A DNA stretch of 64,000 nt from Aridibacter sp965216195 (GCA_965216195.1 OZ244151.1:2480001-2544000); one strand, 5' to 3'; positions 34,340 through 43,369 are shown, counted from the stretch's first letter. Numbers and translations are program-made. Notes: generated from the letters alone by a model not told the origin.

Positions 34340-36127
34340 ATGGCAATGTCTAAAACAGCGAAAGTAATTCTTGTTCTCGGCGCGATTTTTCTCGTCGTGG
34401 TTCTTGTTTCAGTGATCGGGCTGGCCTTGCTCGCAGAAAGTCTCGGAAAGCCGAGTGTGCCCGACAATAGCGTTCTCGTTTTAAAGGTCACGGGCTCTCT
34501 GCCGGATCACGCGCCCGAAGACCCAATGGCAGAATATCTAGGTATAAGTCAGCCTCAGTCGTTTTCAAGTCTGCTTACGCAATTGAGAAAAGCGAAGGCA
34601 GATAAACGCCTGGGCGGGGTTTTGCTCGATATCAAATTCCCGCAAATCGGCTGGGGCAAAGCGGACGAATTACGTGCCGCAATAAAAGATGTCAGAAAAT
34701 CTGGAAAACCTGTTTACGCGTACCTCGAACTCGGAATGAATCAGGACTACTACATTGCCACGGCAGCCGACAGGATTTACATGCCTCCAGCTGGAGATAT
34801 ATACGCAAACGGTTTTTCGGCAAATGCAACGTTTTATAAAGGTTCGCTCGATAAGTTGGGAATTGAAACGGACGTAATTAAAATTGGAAAGTATAAGAGC
34901 GCTCCGGAAAGATTTACCCGAAAAGATATGTCCGATGGGCAGCGGGAGGTAATCAATGCGATTCTCGATGAATACTACGGAAGATTTGTTGAGGCTATCG
35001 CCGAATCACGGAAAAAATCACCGGAAGACGTAAAAGCATTAATTGATAATGCTCCCTACCACGGCGTTGCTGCAAAAGAAATCGGTTTAACGGATGGCGC
35101 CCTTTATCGAGATGAGGTTTATAAGGAACTCAAACAGCAGCTTGGCTACAAGGAAGGTGATGAGATTCGTTTGGTTGGAGGAAAGTCCTACCGCGATATT
35201 TCTTCCGAATCGCTCGGGCTCAATAAAGGTGAGCGTATAGCGGTAGTTTATGCGACTGGAGCGATCAATTTGGGCAGTTCTTCAGACAGCCCGATCGGCG
35301 GTAAAACCCTCGGTGCCGATACTATCGTTCGTGCGGTAAACAAAGCTGCACGCGATAAATCGATTAAGGCGATTGTTTTAAGGGTTGACAGCCCGGGAGG
35401 CTCGGCGTTGGCGTCAGACCTCATGTGGCGTGCGCTGGAAAGAGCGAAAGAAAAGAAACCTCTCGTAGTTTCGATGGGCGACGTAGCTGCGTCCGGCGGC
35501 TACTACATTGCTTGCAATGCAAATAAAATTGTTGCGGAGCCTTCGACGATTACAGGCTCAATTGGTGTGTTTATGGGCAAACCTGTTATGAAAGGATTTT
35601 ACGATTGGCTCGGAATGACAAACGAAGTGATTTCCCGCGGAGAAAACTCAGGTATTTTTCGAGAAGATGTAAAATGGACCGAAAAAGAACGCGCCAAAAT
35701 GTTGGATCAAGCCAATAAAGTCTATTATTCAGACTTTGTTCCGAAGGTCGCAAAAGGACGGAACATGGACAGCGAAAAAGTCGATTCATTGGGTCAGGGA
35801 CGGGTTTGGACCGGAGCGCAGGCAAAAGAGCGTGGGCTCGTAGACGAAATCGGCGGACTTGAAAAGGCAATTGCGGTTGCAAAAGAGCTCGCGAAAATCC
35901 CTGCGGAAGATGAAGTTCAAAGAGTCGCTTATCCGGCTCCCCGATCGATGTTTAGCCGTTACTTCGGAAGCGAAGATCGAACCTTCAGTCAGGCCAAATT
36001 CGAACAACGCATTGCGGAAAAATTGCCAAAGGATGTAACACGAGCGTTTCGCTACGCGCAGCTTTTTGATCAAATGAAACGCGGCGACGCCATGATGCTT
36101 CTGCCCTACGAGCTTGAGATCAGATAG
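34340..36127 (+). CDS. sppA: Signal peptide peptidase SppA, 67-kDa type
   Basis: Membrane-anchored serine protease that digests cleaved signal peptides on the periplasmic side. An N-terminal anchor helix is at about 8-31. Two tandem ClpP-fold repeats follow. The first half carries the catalytic Lys in KIGKYKSAPERF (Lys186). The second half carries the catalytic Ser in VSMGDVAASGGYYIA (Ser385), the same split arrangement as E. coli SppA. Length 595 residues fits the long form, ATG at 34340. A terminator follows at 36154. Confidence 0.95.
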   Translation: MAMSKTAKVILVLGAIFLVVVLVSVIGLALLAESLGKPSVPDNSVLVLKVTGSLPDHAPEDPMAEYLGISQPQSFSSLLTQLRKAKADKRLGGVLLDIKFPQIGWGKADELRAAIKDVRKSGKPVYAYLELGMNQDYYIATAADRIYMPPAGDIYANGFSANATFYKGSLDKLGIETDVIKIGKYKSAPERFTRKDMSDGQREVINAILDEYYGRFVEAIAESRKKSPEDVKALIDNAPYHGVAAKEIGLTDGALYRDEVYKELKQQLGYKEGDEIRLVGGKSYRDISSESLGLNKGERIAVVYATGAINLGSSSDSPIGGKTLGADTIVRAVNKAARDKSIKAIVLRVDSPGGSALASDLMWRALERAKEKKPLVVSMGDVAASGGYYIACNANKIVAEPSTITGSIGVFMGKPVMKGFYDWLGMTNEVISRGENSGIFREDVKWTEKERAKMLDQANKVYYSDFVPKVAKGRNMDSEKVDSLGQGRVWTGAQAKERGLVDEIGGLEKAIAVAKELAKIPAEDEVQRVAYPAPRSMFSRYFGSEDRTFSQAKFEQRIAEKLPKDVTRAFRYAQLFDQMKRGDAMMLLPYELEIR

Positions 36128-36153
36128 CAGCTAGCATTAGATTAAGCAGAATA

Positions 36154-36189
36154 AGCGGGCTTCGGCTCGCTTTTTCTATTTTTTTAACC
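36154..36189 (+). terminator. Rho-independent terminator after sppA
   Basis: AGCGGGC (36154-36160), tetraloop TTCG, GCTCGCT (36165-36171), followed by TTTTCTATTTTTTT. A classic UUCG-type loop. Confidence 0.88.
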
Positions 36190-36302
36190 GATATCGTTAA
36201 ACCCGTTACGACATCGTAGCCTCAAAACTCGATTTCGAACACCTCCCGAACCCATAAACATAACAATATAAAGAGCTTAACATCTGCTCAGAACTCTTGG
36301 CA

Positions 36303-36344
36303 CGGTGGTTGCAGTAGAAGCTTGTGTATTAGGCAGAACCACCG
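36303..36344 (+). other. Perfect 8-bp inverted repeat in the leader of the next gene
   Basis: CGGTGGTT (36303-36310) and AACCACCG (36337-36344) flank 26 nt in the 263-bp gap before the duplicated secreted-protein gene. It could be an operator or a leader hairpin. Nothing else is seen in the gap apart from the sppA terminator. Confidence 0.45.
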
Positions 36345-36390
36345 AATTTAGATTCGCTGCCGCATTAAGCAACATTTAAGGAGAAAAATC

Positions 36391-37398
36391 ATGGGTCGCT
36401 ATAAAAAATTACTTTCAATCGTTTCGCTTGCAGTGATGACGATGAGTTTATCTATAGTCGCGTCCGCACAATGGCGCGACAGCCGTGGTAACGGTGGTTA
36501 CTACGGTAATAATCAGTACAGGAACTTAAATTCAACGATAAAAAACCTGCGCTCTAAAGCCAGCAGATTTAAGTCGGACCTTGACCACGAACTGGATCGA
36601 AGTACCTACAATGGAACTCGCTACGAAGACGACCTCAACCGCCTGGCTGGAGACTTTAGGAGTGCAGTCAGAAGACTCGACGGCGCATACGATAATAATC
36701 GCGATTATGATCGCAGTCGAGACGAAGCTCAACGTGTCCTGAGATATGGATCGCAGCTCAACAGTGCTCTTTCGCGTGCAAGAATCAACAGAAACCGCAC
36801 ACTAAGCAGCCAATGGAACAGCATTCAGCGAGATTTGCGTACGATATCAAATGCCTATGGTTACAACTCCTATAACAACCGCAACGGGCGCTATAATCCA
36901 AACCGTAGAGGAACCTACAATCGAAATCGGAGAACGAACAATAGTCGGCGCGGTACGATTTACGGTCGCGATAACCGGCGGGGTAGATACAATCAAAATC
37001 TGCGCTACACAATCTCTAACCTAAAAAGGAAGGCTAATCGATTTGAAGACCTGATGGACAACAAGCGCCACCGAAACCGCAACGGAAGCCGATACGGACG
37101 CACCAATTTGGAATCACTCGCAGATCGTTTTCTCGATGCCGCAAAAGACCTCGAGGATGAGTACGATGGCGGAAGAGACCATTACAAGAGTCGAGATGAA
37201 GTCGACCGTGTCCTGCGTCTTGGAAGCGAAATTAGCAGAGAGATTTCGCGCGGTTCGGCAAGTCGCACCGCACGGAGCCAGTGGCGACAGATCGAGCAGG
37301 ATCTTCGAACGATTGCACGAGCTTACAATCTCCGATACAACGGCAATAGCGGCCGCCTCGGCAGAATAAGCGATATTTGGAACAACTTTCCGTTCTAA
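36391..37398 (+). CDS. Secreted Arg/Asn/Tyr-rich protein with an internal duplication
   Basis: 335 residues. Signal peptide 1-26 ends VASA. The mature protein has two homologous helical domains (about 45-157 and 208-318). Each is built as L-x-x-x-I-x-N-L-[RK]-x-K-A-x-R-F ... DR[FA] ... R-D-E-x-x-R-V-L-R-x-G-S ... S-Q-W-[NR]-x-I-[QE]-x-D-L-R-T-I-[SA]-x-A-Y. They are joined by an extremely Asn/Arg/Tyr-rich linker (about 157-208). The protein is highly basic. A ribosome-binding site AAGGAGA precedes the ATG, and a strong terminator follows, so it is a single-gene unit. I do not recognise a named family. A periplasmic or surface polyanion-binding role would fit the charge but is only a guess. Confidence 0.8.
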   Translation: MGRYKKLLSIVSLAVMTMSLSIVASAQWRDSRGNGGYYGNNQYRNLNSTIKNLRSKASRFKSDLDHELDRSTYNGTRYEDDLNRLAGDFRSAVRRLDGAYDNNRDYDRSRDEAQRVLRYGSQLNSALSRARINRNRTLSSQWNSIQRDLRTISNAYGYNSYNNRNGRYNPNRRGTYNRNRRTNNSRRGTIYGRDNRRGRYNQNLRYTISNLKRKANRFEDLMDNKRHRNRNGSRYGRTNLESLADRFLDAAKDLEDEYDGGRDHYKSRDEVDRVLRLGSEISREISRGSASRTARSQWRQIEQDLRTIARAYNLRYNGNSGRLGRISDIWNNFPF

Positions 37399-37429
37399 GT
37401 ATTAAAGGAGATTACGAGAGCTTACTTAA

Positions 37430-37461
37430 AGAGCTGCCTGAACGGCGGCTCTCTTTTTTTT
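37430..37461 (+). terminator. Rho-independent terminator after the duplicated secreted protein
   Basis: GAGCTGCC (37431-37438) pairs with GGCGGCTC (37444-37451, one G-U pair), loop 5 nt, followed by TCTTTTTTTT. Confidence 0.9.
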
Positions 37462-37544
37462 GCGTTCCACATGTTCGAAAAGACATTGAGCACGATCTTA
37501 GGTAGAATTTACGGAATAGAAACTATTTAAGAGGAACCCTAATA

Positions 37545-39710
37545 ATGATCAGACAATATAAAACACAATTTGGATCGATAATATTGGTATTTACAGTTTT
37601 GTTTGCTTCCATTACGTTTGTCTTCGCTCGCGTCGACGAAGGAATGTTTACGCCGGACAAAATCAAGGATCTATCGTTGGCTAAACGTGGGTTAAAGATC
37701 AAGCCAAGCGACATCTATGACCCGAAAAATGGAGGAATTTCTGAAGCGATCATTCGTCTTGATTCCGGTTGTACAGGTGAATTCATCTCTCCAAAGGGAT
37801 TAATTCTTACCAACCACCACTGCGGCTACGATGCGCTCGTTTCGGCCTCAACTAAAGAAAGAAACTATGCTGAGATAGGTTTTAAAGCGCATTCAATGAA
37901 AGGGGAGATTCCGGCTAAAGGATATTCGATCAGCATCCCGATCAGGGTTGAAGACGTTACCGCAAAAATAACTGCGGGGACTCAGGCACTAACCGGTGAT
38001 GCCCTGGCAAATACGATAAAAAGAAACATAGCAAACCTGCAAAAGGCGGAATCTCAAAAAATCACGGCGGGAAACACGGTCAGCATCCGCTCTGTCAGCA
38101 ACGGATACTTCTACTATCTGTACGAAAATAAGCAAATCAAGGATATACGTGTGGTTTATGCGCCATCGAGCGACATCGGCATCTACGGCGGCGACCCTGA
38201 TAACTTCGAATGGACAAGACATACTGGTGATTTCACATTCCTGCGTGCTTACGTTTCGCCCGATGGAAAGGCAACCGGGTATTCCACCAACAATGTCCCT
38301 TTTAAACCTCGTAGATTCCTAACGATTTCGTTTAACGGCGTAAAAGAAAACGATTTTGTTTTCGTTATGGGAAACCCCGGCGGTACAACGAGATATCGCG
38401 AAAGCCAATCGATCAAATACGCGGAAAAGGTTAACTTTCCATTCTTATACAGATACCTGACCGCTTGGATCAGCGGACTCGAAAAGGTAGGCGCTGCCGA
38501 CGAAGATAAACGAATCGCACTTCAAAGTCGGGTGGCTGGTCTCAGAAATGCCCAAAAGTTGTTTGGTGGTGGAGCGATCGCCCTTAGGAGAGGCGGTGCC
38601 ACTGGGATGAGACGCGCAGAAGAAGCTAGATTCCAAACATGGGCAAATGCACAACCTGGCAGAAAAGCAAAATATGGCGAGCTACTTAGCAATATTTCGA
38701 GAGTCTGGAGGGAAACGAACCCAACACCCGCTCGTGACCGTTTGCTTCGCACTGTTCCAAGTTATGGAAGTTCTCCGGTTTATCGCCAGGTGGTCGACGC
38801 CTTTGCTGCTGTAAAGAACGGTACGACGCTTTCCGACAAAAAGCGGAAGCAAATCGCGGGAACCCTTGGCGCCTGGGAGCCGCTGGTCGAACGCGAAGTT
38901 CTGCGGTATCTATTCAAAGACATTAGCAAGCTCCCAACCAACCAACGATTTGTCGCGGCAGACAAAATACTTGCCAAGCCGGGTGCGGAAGACAAAATCA
39001 TTGGGCAATTGGTCGATTCGGGGGATTTCAATTCGGCAGCAAAAATCGCAGCGATTTACTCGATGTCGCTAGATCAAATAAAAGCCAAATGGGGAGATTT
39101 GGCTAATCTGGCGCTCGCTCACGGAGATGAGTTAAGACCGATTTCGGAGCGCGCTGCGAAATTCGGACCGGCGATTAGTTCCCTGCGGCTTGACTATATG
39201 CGCGGAATGATTGAGATGAAAGGTATTACACCTTACCCCGACGCCAATTTCACGCAGCGATTCACCTTTGGAAACGTCAAAGGTTACCGACCGCGAGAAG
39301 CAGTAATTTACGAGCCGTTCACGAGTTTGAAAGGGATCTTGGAAAAAGACACCGGGGTGTTTCCATTCGATGCGCCCGATAAACTCCGTGACCTCCAAAA
39401 CAGGAAAGATTTTGGACGATACGCTTCAGGCGACAGTGTTCCGGTAAATTTCCTATCAACCAATGACATCATTGGCGGAAATAGCGGAAGTCCTGTGTTG
39501 AACGCGTGGGGGGAGCAAGTCGGACTGGTCTTTGACGGTAACTACGAGGGCTTGGGCAACGATCTCTTTTTTAACCCCGATTACGGTAGAACAATCTCTG
39601 TAGATATCCGCTACGTATTTTTCATCGCGGAAAAGTATGACAATATGCGTTGGTTAGTTGATGAGATCAAGATCGCCGCTCCAAAAGCAAGAGCAAAACG
39701 TGCGAGATAG
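37545..39710 (+). CDS. S46-family dipeptidyl peptidase (DPP7/DPP11-like)
   Basis: Periplasmic serine peptidase of 721 residues that removes dipeptides from oligopeptides. Signal peptide is about 1-28 (VLFASITFVFA). Chymotrypsin-like halves carry the catalytic His in LTNHHCGYDAL (about 91-92), the Asp in IYGGDPDNFEWTRHTGDF, and the Ser in GGNSGSPVLNAWGEQ (Ser649). The family-typical ISVDIRYVFFIAEKY is near the C-terminus. The large helical insertion lies between about 330 and 560. Whether it prefers acidic (DPP11) or hydrophobic (DPP7) P1 residues cannot be decided by eye. With the M28 peptidase it points to peptide scavenging. Confidence 0.94.
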   Translation: MIRQYKTQFGSIILVFTVLFASITFVFARVDEGMFTPDKIKDLSLAKRGLKIKPSDIYDPKNGGISEAIIRLDSGCTGEFISPKGLILTNHHCGYDALVSASTKERNYAEIGFKAHSMKGEIPAKGYSISIPIRVEDVTAKITAGTQALTGDALANTIKRNIANLQKAESQKITAGNTVSIRSVSNGYFYYLYENKQIKDIRVVYAPSSDIGIYGGDPDNFEWTRHTGDFTFLRAYVSPDGKATGYSTNNVPFKPRRFLTISFNGVKENDFVFVMGNPGGTTRYRESQSIKYAEKVNFPFLYRYLTAWISGLEKVGAADEDKRIALQSRVAGLRNAQKLFGGGAIALRRGGATGMRRAEEARFQTWANAQPGRKAKYGELLSNISRVWRETNPTPARDRLLRTVPSYGSSPVYRQVVDAFAAVKNGTTLSDKKRKQIAGTLGAWEPLVEREVLRYLFKDISKLPTNQRFVAADKILAKPGAEDKIIGQLVDSGDFNSAAKIAAIYSMSLDQIKAKWGDLANLALAHGDELRPISERAAKFGPAISSLRLDYMRGMIEMKGITPYPDANFTQRFTFGNVKGYRPREAVIYEPFTSLKGILEKDTGVFPFDAPDKLRDLQNRKDFGRYASGDSVPVNFLSTNDIIGGNSGSPVLNAWGEQVGLVFDGNYEGLGNDLFFNPDYGRTISVDIRYVFFIAEKYDNMRWLVDEIKIAAPKARAKRAR

Positions 39711-39727
39711 TTCATCGCCATCAGAGA

Positions 39728-39768
39728 GCGTGTGTAAGTAAAGTCCACGCGCTTTCAATTCTTTTTTT
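39728..39768 (+). terminator. Weak hairpin with T-run after the S46 peptidase
   Basis: GCGTG (39728-39732) can pair with CACGC (39746-39750) around a 13-nt loop, followed after a short gap by a seven-T run. The stem is short, so this is only a candidate terminator. Confidence 0.35.
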
Positions 39769-39773
39769 GACTT

Positions 39774-40610
39774 ATGATTGGAACCTTGTATCTGGTCGCT
39801 ACCCCAATCGGCAACCTGCAGGACATTTCATTTCGCGCCATCGAAGTCTTGAAAACTGTAGATATTGTTGCGTGCGAAGATACACGTCATACAGCGAAAC
39901 TCCTGAATCACTTTAGCATTTTTAAGAAGCTGATTAGCTACCACGAACACAACGAGTTGAAACGCGCCGATGAGCTTGGCGAACTGTTAAGAATCGGGAA
40001 GTCAATCGCTGTGTTGACCGATGCCGGCACGCCAGGCATTTCTGATCCGAGTTTTCGAATCGTGCAAAAAGCGCACGAAATAGGCGCGAAAATAACGCCT
40101 CTACCTGGAGCCGTTGCCTTTGTCAACGCTCTGATTGTTTCCGGTTTACCTACTGACTCAGTTTTCTTCGGAGGTTTTTTACCGTCAAAAAAAGGCGACC
40201 GAAAAAAGCGTTTGAAGGAAGTCAAAAACATTCCCGCAACACTTTGTTTCTATGAAACACCACGTCGAATTGGAAAATCTCTGGCCGACTGCTCCGATAT
40301 CTTAGGAAACCGGAAGGCGGCGGTTGTTCGCGAACTCACAAAAATTCATGAGGAAGTAGTTGCGGGAAGTTTAGACGAAATATCTGCGCGGTTTTCAGAA
40401 AAATCCACAAAAGGTGAAATAGTCTTAATAATCGACCGTCATACTCCCGAGTCAGAGAAAAGTGTGCCTGAAAAAAGTATTCATGAACGTGTCTCCGAAC
40501 TCGAAAGTAACGGTCTGGAACACAAAAGGGCATTGAAAAAGGCTTCGAAGGAGTTTGGGGTAAGCAAATCCGAAGCCTATCGTATGTTTCAATCCGAAAA
40601 GGATGCCTAG
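39774..40610 (+). CDS. rsmI: 16S rRNA (cytidine1402-2'-O)-methyltransferase
   Basis: Methylates the 2'-O of C1402 in the ribosomal decoding centre. It belongs to the tetrapyrrole methylase-like fold. Signatures: MIGTLYLVATPIGNLQDISFRA at the N-terminus, VACEDTRHTAKLLNHF, the SAM-site VLTDAGTPGISDPSFR, ITPLPGAVAFVNALIVSGL, and TLCFYETPRRI. 278 residues, full length. Its TAG stop codon shares the four bases CTAG with the stop codon of the convergent gene. Confidence 0.97.
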   Translation: MIGTLYLVATPIGNLQDISFRAIEVLKTVDIVACEDTRHTAKLLNHFSIFKKLISYHEHNELKRADELGELLRIGKSIAVLTDAGTPGISDPSFRIVQKAHEIGAKITPLPGAVAFVNALIVSGLPTDSVFFGGFLPSKKGDRKKRLKEVKNIPATLCFYETPRRIGKSLADCSDILGNRKAAVVRELTKIHEEVVAGSLDEISARFSEKSTKGEIVLIIDRHTPESEKSVPEKSIHERVSELESNGLEHKRALKKASKEFGVSKSEAYRMFQSEKDA

Positions 40611-41149
40611 GGCATTTCTACCAACACGTCCGTCAGGGTCTCCACTACTGAAAGCAGCTGTTTTCCCGAATTAGTAAACTGGCCGTCAATGGCGAGATCT
40701 TCCGCCTCTGCGGTGGCACCAATTATCCCCTGAATATGCTTTAGGTAAGGTTTAAGGGCCGGGTTCGTTCGAAAGGATATTTCGAGTTTGACGAGTCCGG
40801 AGCGAAGCGCTCTTATACTCCGCATTATGTCGCTCTTAAAACCGGCATTTTTTGCCGCCAATTCTTTCGAAGCTTTTCCAGCTTTTACTTCCTTGTCAAT
40901 TTCCTCAATTCCTGACGCAACGCCACCCAAAACAAAAACGAATTTTGTTACATTTTTTATTTGAATCGCAACATCTTCCGCTCCTTTTCGGCGATCTGCG
41001 ACCAAAGTGCTCGATTTTTTAGCGGTCGCTCGTTTCCGCTTCGAACGAGACCTCCTCTGACCTTCAGCCTCAATACTCATCCCCGCAATCAACGCAAATA
41101 CAAACCCAATCACAATCAAATTTCCAAAATTCGCTTTTCTTATCATCAT
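40607..41149 (-). CDS. Small exported basic protein of unknown function
   Basis: 180 residues from the ATG at 41149, preceded by AGAGGGA. An ATG at 41146 is an equal alternative. A signal peptide (about 8-31, NLIVIGFVFALIAGMSIEAE) is followed by a very basic segment (RRSRSKRKRATAKK), then an all-helical domain of about 130 residues (IQIKNVTKFVFVLGGVASGI, IMRSIRALRSGLVKLEISF). I do not recognise the family; similar small exported helical proteins occur in acidobacterial genomes. The open frame runs on into lipB, but that is not coding. It is divergent from lipB with about 50 bp between starts. Confidence 0.75.
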   Translation of the reverse strand: MMIRKANFGNLIVIGFVFALIAGMSIEAEGQRRSRSKRKRATAKKSSTLVADRRKGAEDVAIQIKNVTKFVFVLGGVASGIEEIDKEVKAGKASKELAAKNAGFKSDIMRSIRALRSGLVKLEISFRTNPALKPYLKHIQGIIGATAEAEDLAIDGQFTNSGKQLLSVVETLTDVLVEMP

Positions 41150-41199
41150 TCCCTCTTTGCTAGAACGTTCTTGTAATTTTACAATCTTATCTATAGAAG

Positions 41200-41880
41200 A
41201 TGAAAGAAAGGGTGTTAAAAGTTCGCCGTCTTGGGCGTTTTGGCTATTCTGACGGTTTAAACTTGCAGGAGAAACTCGAGAGCGAAGTAATCGAAAAACG
41301 AGCGGAGGATTATCTGCTTTTGCTCGAACACCCGCACACTTACACACTTGGACGCAGGGCGAAAAGCGGTGCGGGCGTTTTGGCTACTTCTGAGGTTCTA
41401 AAGAAACTCGGAGCGGAAGTTTATGAGATCAACCGCGGCGGAAAAGTTACTTATCATGGAATCGGACAGATCGTCGGATATCCGGTAATTTCTTTAACCC
41501 CGGATCGTGAAGATGTCCATAAGTATGTCCGTGATCTTGAAGAAGTTTTGATCAAGACACTAGCAGAATACGATATAGCAGCCTTTCGTTTAGAAGGACT
41601 TACGGGTGTACACACGAAGGACGGAAAGGTTGCCGCGATTGGAGTTCACATAAAACGCTGGGTAACGACACACGGGTTTGCTCTGAATGTAAACACGGAT
41701 CTCAGTTATTATAACTGGATAATTTCGTGCGAAGGTGAGCCGGTTACAACGATGGAACAGATTTTGGGCGAAGAAATTGAGTTAAAAAAAATTGAAGACA
41801 GATTGATTAGAAATTTTGCGGATGTTTTTAATGTAAAAGAAGTATTTGAAGAACCTGCGGAGAAAACGGCAAAAGTTTAA
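41200..41880 (+). CDS. lipB: Octanoyltransferase LipB
   Basis: Transfers octanoate from acyl carrier protein to lipoyl domains, the first step of lipoate synthesis. Conserved phrases: LLLLEHPHTYTLGRRAKSG, EINRGGKVTYHGIGQIVGYP, the catalytic Lys143 in GKVAAIGVHIKRW and the catalytic Cys177 in IISCEGEP. The Lys-Cys spacing of 34 equals that of E. coli LipB (K135/C169). 226 residues, ATG at 41200. No lipA is beside it in this window. Confidence 0.97.
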   Translation: MKERVLKVRRLGRFGYSDGLNLQEKLESEVIEKRAEDYLLLLEHPHTYTLGRRAKSGAGVLATSEVLKKLGAEVYEINRGGKVTYHGIGQIVGYPVISLTPDREDVHKYVRDLEEVLIKTLAEYDIAAFRLEGLTGVHTKDGKVAAIGVHIKRWVTTHGFALNVNTDLSYYNWIISCEGEPVTTMEQILGEEIELKKIEDRLIRNFADVFNVKEVFEEPAEKTAKV

Positions 41881-41954
41881 AATTTCAATGACTGATCCTT
41901 TTGTTTCCGAACAGGGCGGTCTTTTTTAGTTAGAAGGCGATAAAATGTTTGGGT

Positions 41955-42081
41955 ATGAAAAAGAAAGTGGTGTTTAAGCATTACGATCAGAGACAGGCGA
42001 GTTTCGCTGCCGCCAAGTTATGGGGAGACGGACCCTGAGAATCATGCGGTGAAGGGGTAAACAAGATTACGGCTCGGGGGT
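41955..42081 (+). pseudogene. Decayed N-terminal fragment of an IS1182-like transposase
   Basis: The ATG at 41955 opens MKKKVVFKHYDQRQ. After a frameshift near 42005 the sequence continues in another frame as LPPSYGETDPENHAVKGVNK. Together this matches the usual start of IS1182-family transposases (K-x-V-V-F-K-x-Y-x-Q-x-Q-x-x-L-L-P-P-S then P-x-N-H-x-V-R-x-V-N). Nothing of the catalytic DDE core follows. It is a short relic of about 40 residues with at least one frameshift. Confidence 0.72.
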
Positions 42082-42436
42082 TAATTCGGACTTCTTGAAT
42101 CATAGCCGCCGCCATTTATGGCGCGGTAAATAGCGACCGGAAATTGAAGGGCGTTTGAACGTCCTTCCAATAAAGGCTTTAGCCAAACCCAAAAGAACGC
42201 TAAAGCGCCCTTTAGTTTTTTTTAACGAACTGGTCGCCAAGCCGTAAACGGCATGGCTATGTGCCGCTTCGCGGGATTACGTCGAATTGTTTGAAATCGT
42301 AGCAGCGCCCTTAGCGCGGATCAGGGCTAACTCGGACTTATTGAATTCATACATATTTCAAGAATCAGTACCCACGTCGAAAACGACGTCGCTAATTTAG
42401 AAGAAGCCGCATTGGTGCGACCAGGATAAACAAACT
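42081..42436. other. Gene-free stretch with direct repeats and small inverted repeats
   Basis: A 24-25 bp direct repeat occurs at 42081-42104 and 42327-42351 (shared core ATTCGGACTT / CTCGGACTTATTGAA, ending in TCATA), about 245 bp apart. Between them are several short inverted repeats (for example GCCGTAAACGGC near 42240). No open frame is convincing. It is probably debris of the inserted element whose transposase fragment precedes it. Confidence 0.5.
42147..42223 (+). terminator. Nested hairpin with T8, terminator-like
   Basis: Outer stem AAGGGCG (42147-42153)/CGCCCTT (42206-42212) and inner stem CTTTAGC (42177-42183)/GCTAAAG (42199-42205), followed by eight T at about 42216-42223. It could end readthrough from lipB and the relic transposase, or be part of the element end. 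Confidence 0.45.
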
Positions 42437-43342
42437 ATGAAATTTGGGAAATTATTTATTTTACTAATTACACTTTCAATATTTTTGGCGTGCGGTACTG
42501 CTACCGAAACGAAGAAAGTCGATAAACCGGAAGAAAAAGCCGAGGAAGTTGGAATGTCAGTTGTAGAACGTCCGGATACGATTGTCGCCAAAATGAAAGA
42601 GCGTGGCGATCAAGATAAAGCTGAGCCGGAATTGGTTGTCGAATCGCCTAAAGAAGGCGAAACGATCAACAGCTCGACCGTAAGGGTGAAAGTTTCCGTG
42701 AAGGGTGGTCTAAAAATGGGCAAAGACGACGCGGGAACGGGCAATCATGTACACGTAATTTTGGATAATCAGCCTTATGCCGCTCATTATATGTGGGATG
42801 AGGGCTTTGAATTGCGCAATGTTTCCGACGGCGAACACACTTTAAGAATGTTTGCTTCGCGCCCTTGGCATGAGAGCTACAAAAACGAAAAGGCTTTCAA
42901 AACAATTAAATTCACTGTCAAAAACGGAAAATCGGACGAAACAAAACCAACTACTGACGAGAACGGTAGGAAATTAGCCGAGGAAAAAAAAGCAGAAGGA
43001 ACCGACGTTAAGGAAAGTTCCGCGGGACCGGTCGATTCTTCGAAACCGCTTCTCACATACAGCCGTCCGAAAGGCGAATACAAAGGCGAAAATGCCGAAG
43101 CGATAATGATTGATTTTTGGCTCGCAAACGCTAAACTCGTCGGCGATGGTGGAGAATATCGGGTCCGTTATTCGATAAATGGCGGAGATCCCAAAATGAT
43201 TGAAAAATGGGAGCCGTTTTGGCTTAAGGGTTGGAAGGAAGGTAAAAACACGGTCAAACTCGAACTCGTAGATAAAGATGGAAAACCTTTTGAAAATGGA
43301 GCGTATAATTCTACGACCAGAGAAATAACCGTTGAGAAATAG
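42437..43342 (+). CDS. Lipoprotein with two Ig-like beta-sandwich domains
   Basis: 301 residues. A lipoprotein signal peptide with lipobox FLACG puts the lipidated Cys at about position 19. A charged Lys/Glu linker follows. Domain 1 (about 70-165) has VVESPKEGETINSSTVRVKV, HVHVILDNQPYAAHY and ELRNVSDGEHTLRMFASRP. After a second charged linker (about 168-205), domain 2 (about 208-301) has LLTYSRPKGEYKG, YRVRYSINGGDPKMI and KGWKEGKNTVKLELVDKDG. The two look like distant repeats of one beta-sandwich fold. Family not named with confidence. It lies downstream of IS debris and upstream of the esterase. Confidence 0.75.
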   Translation: MKFGKLFILLITLSIFLACGTATETKKVDKPEEKAEEVGMSVVERPDTIVAKMKERGDQDKAEPELVVESPKEGETINSSTVRVKVSVKGGLKMGKDDAGTGNHVHVILDNQPYAAHYMWDEGFELRNVSDGEHTLRMFASRPWHESYKNEKAFKTIKFTVKNGKSDETKPTTDENGRKLAEEKKAEGTDVKESSAGPVDSSKPLLTYSRPKGEYKGENAEAIMIDFWLANAKLVGDGGEYRVRYSINGGDPKMIEKWEPFWLKGWKEGKNTVKLELVDKDGKPFENGAYNSTTREITVEK

Positions 43343-43369
43343 AGGAATGGCCCTGCCGCCTGACGCACG

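Noticed and set aside
41881..41930. Terminator directly after lipB
   Set aside because: GGCGGTC followed by TTTTTT is present, but the upstream pairing partner is poor, so a stem cannot be supported.
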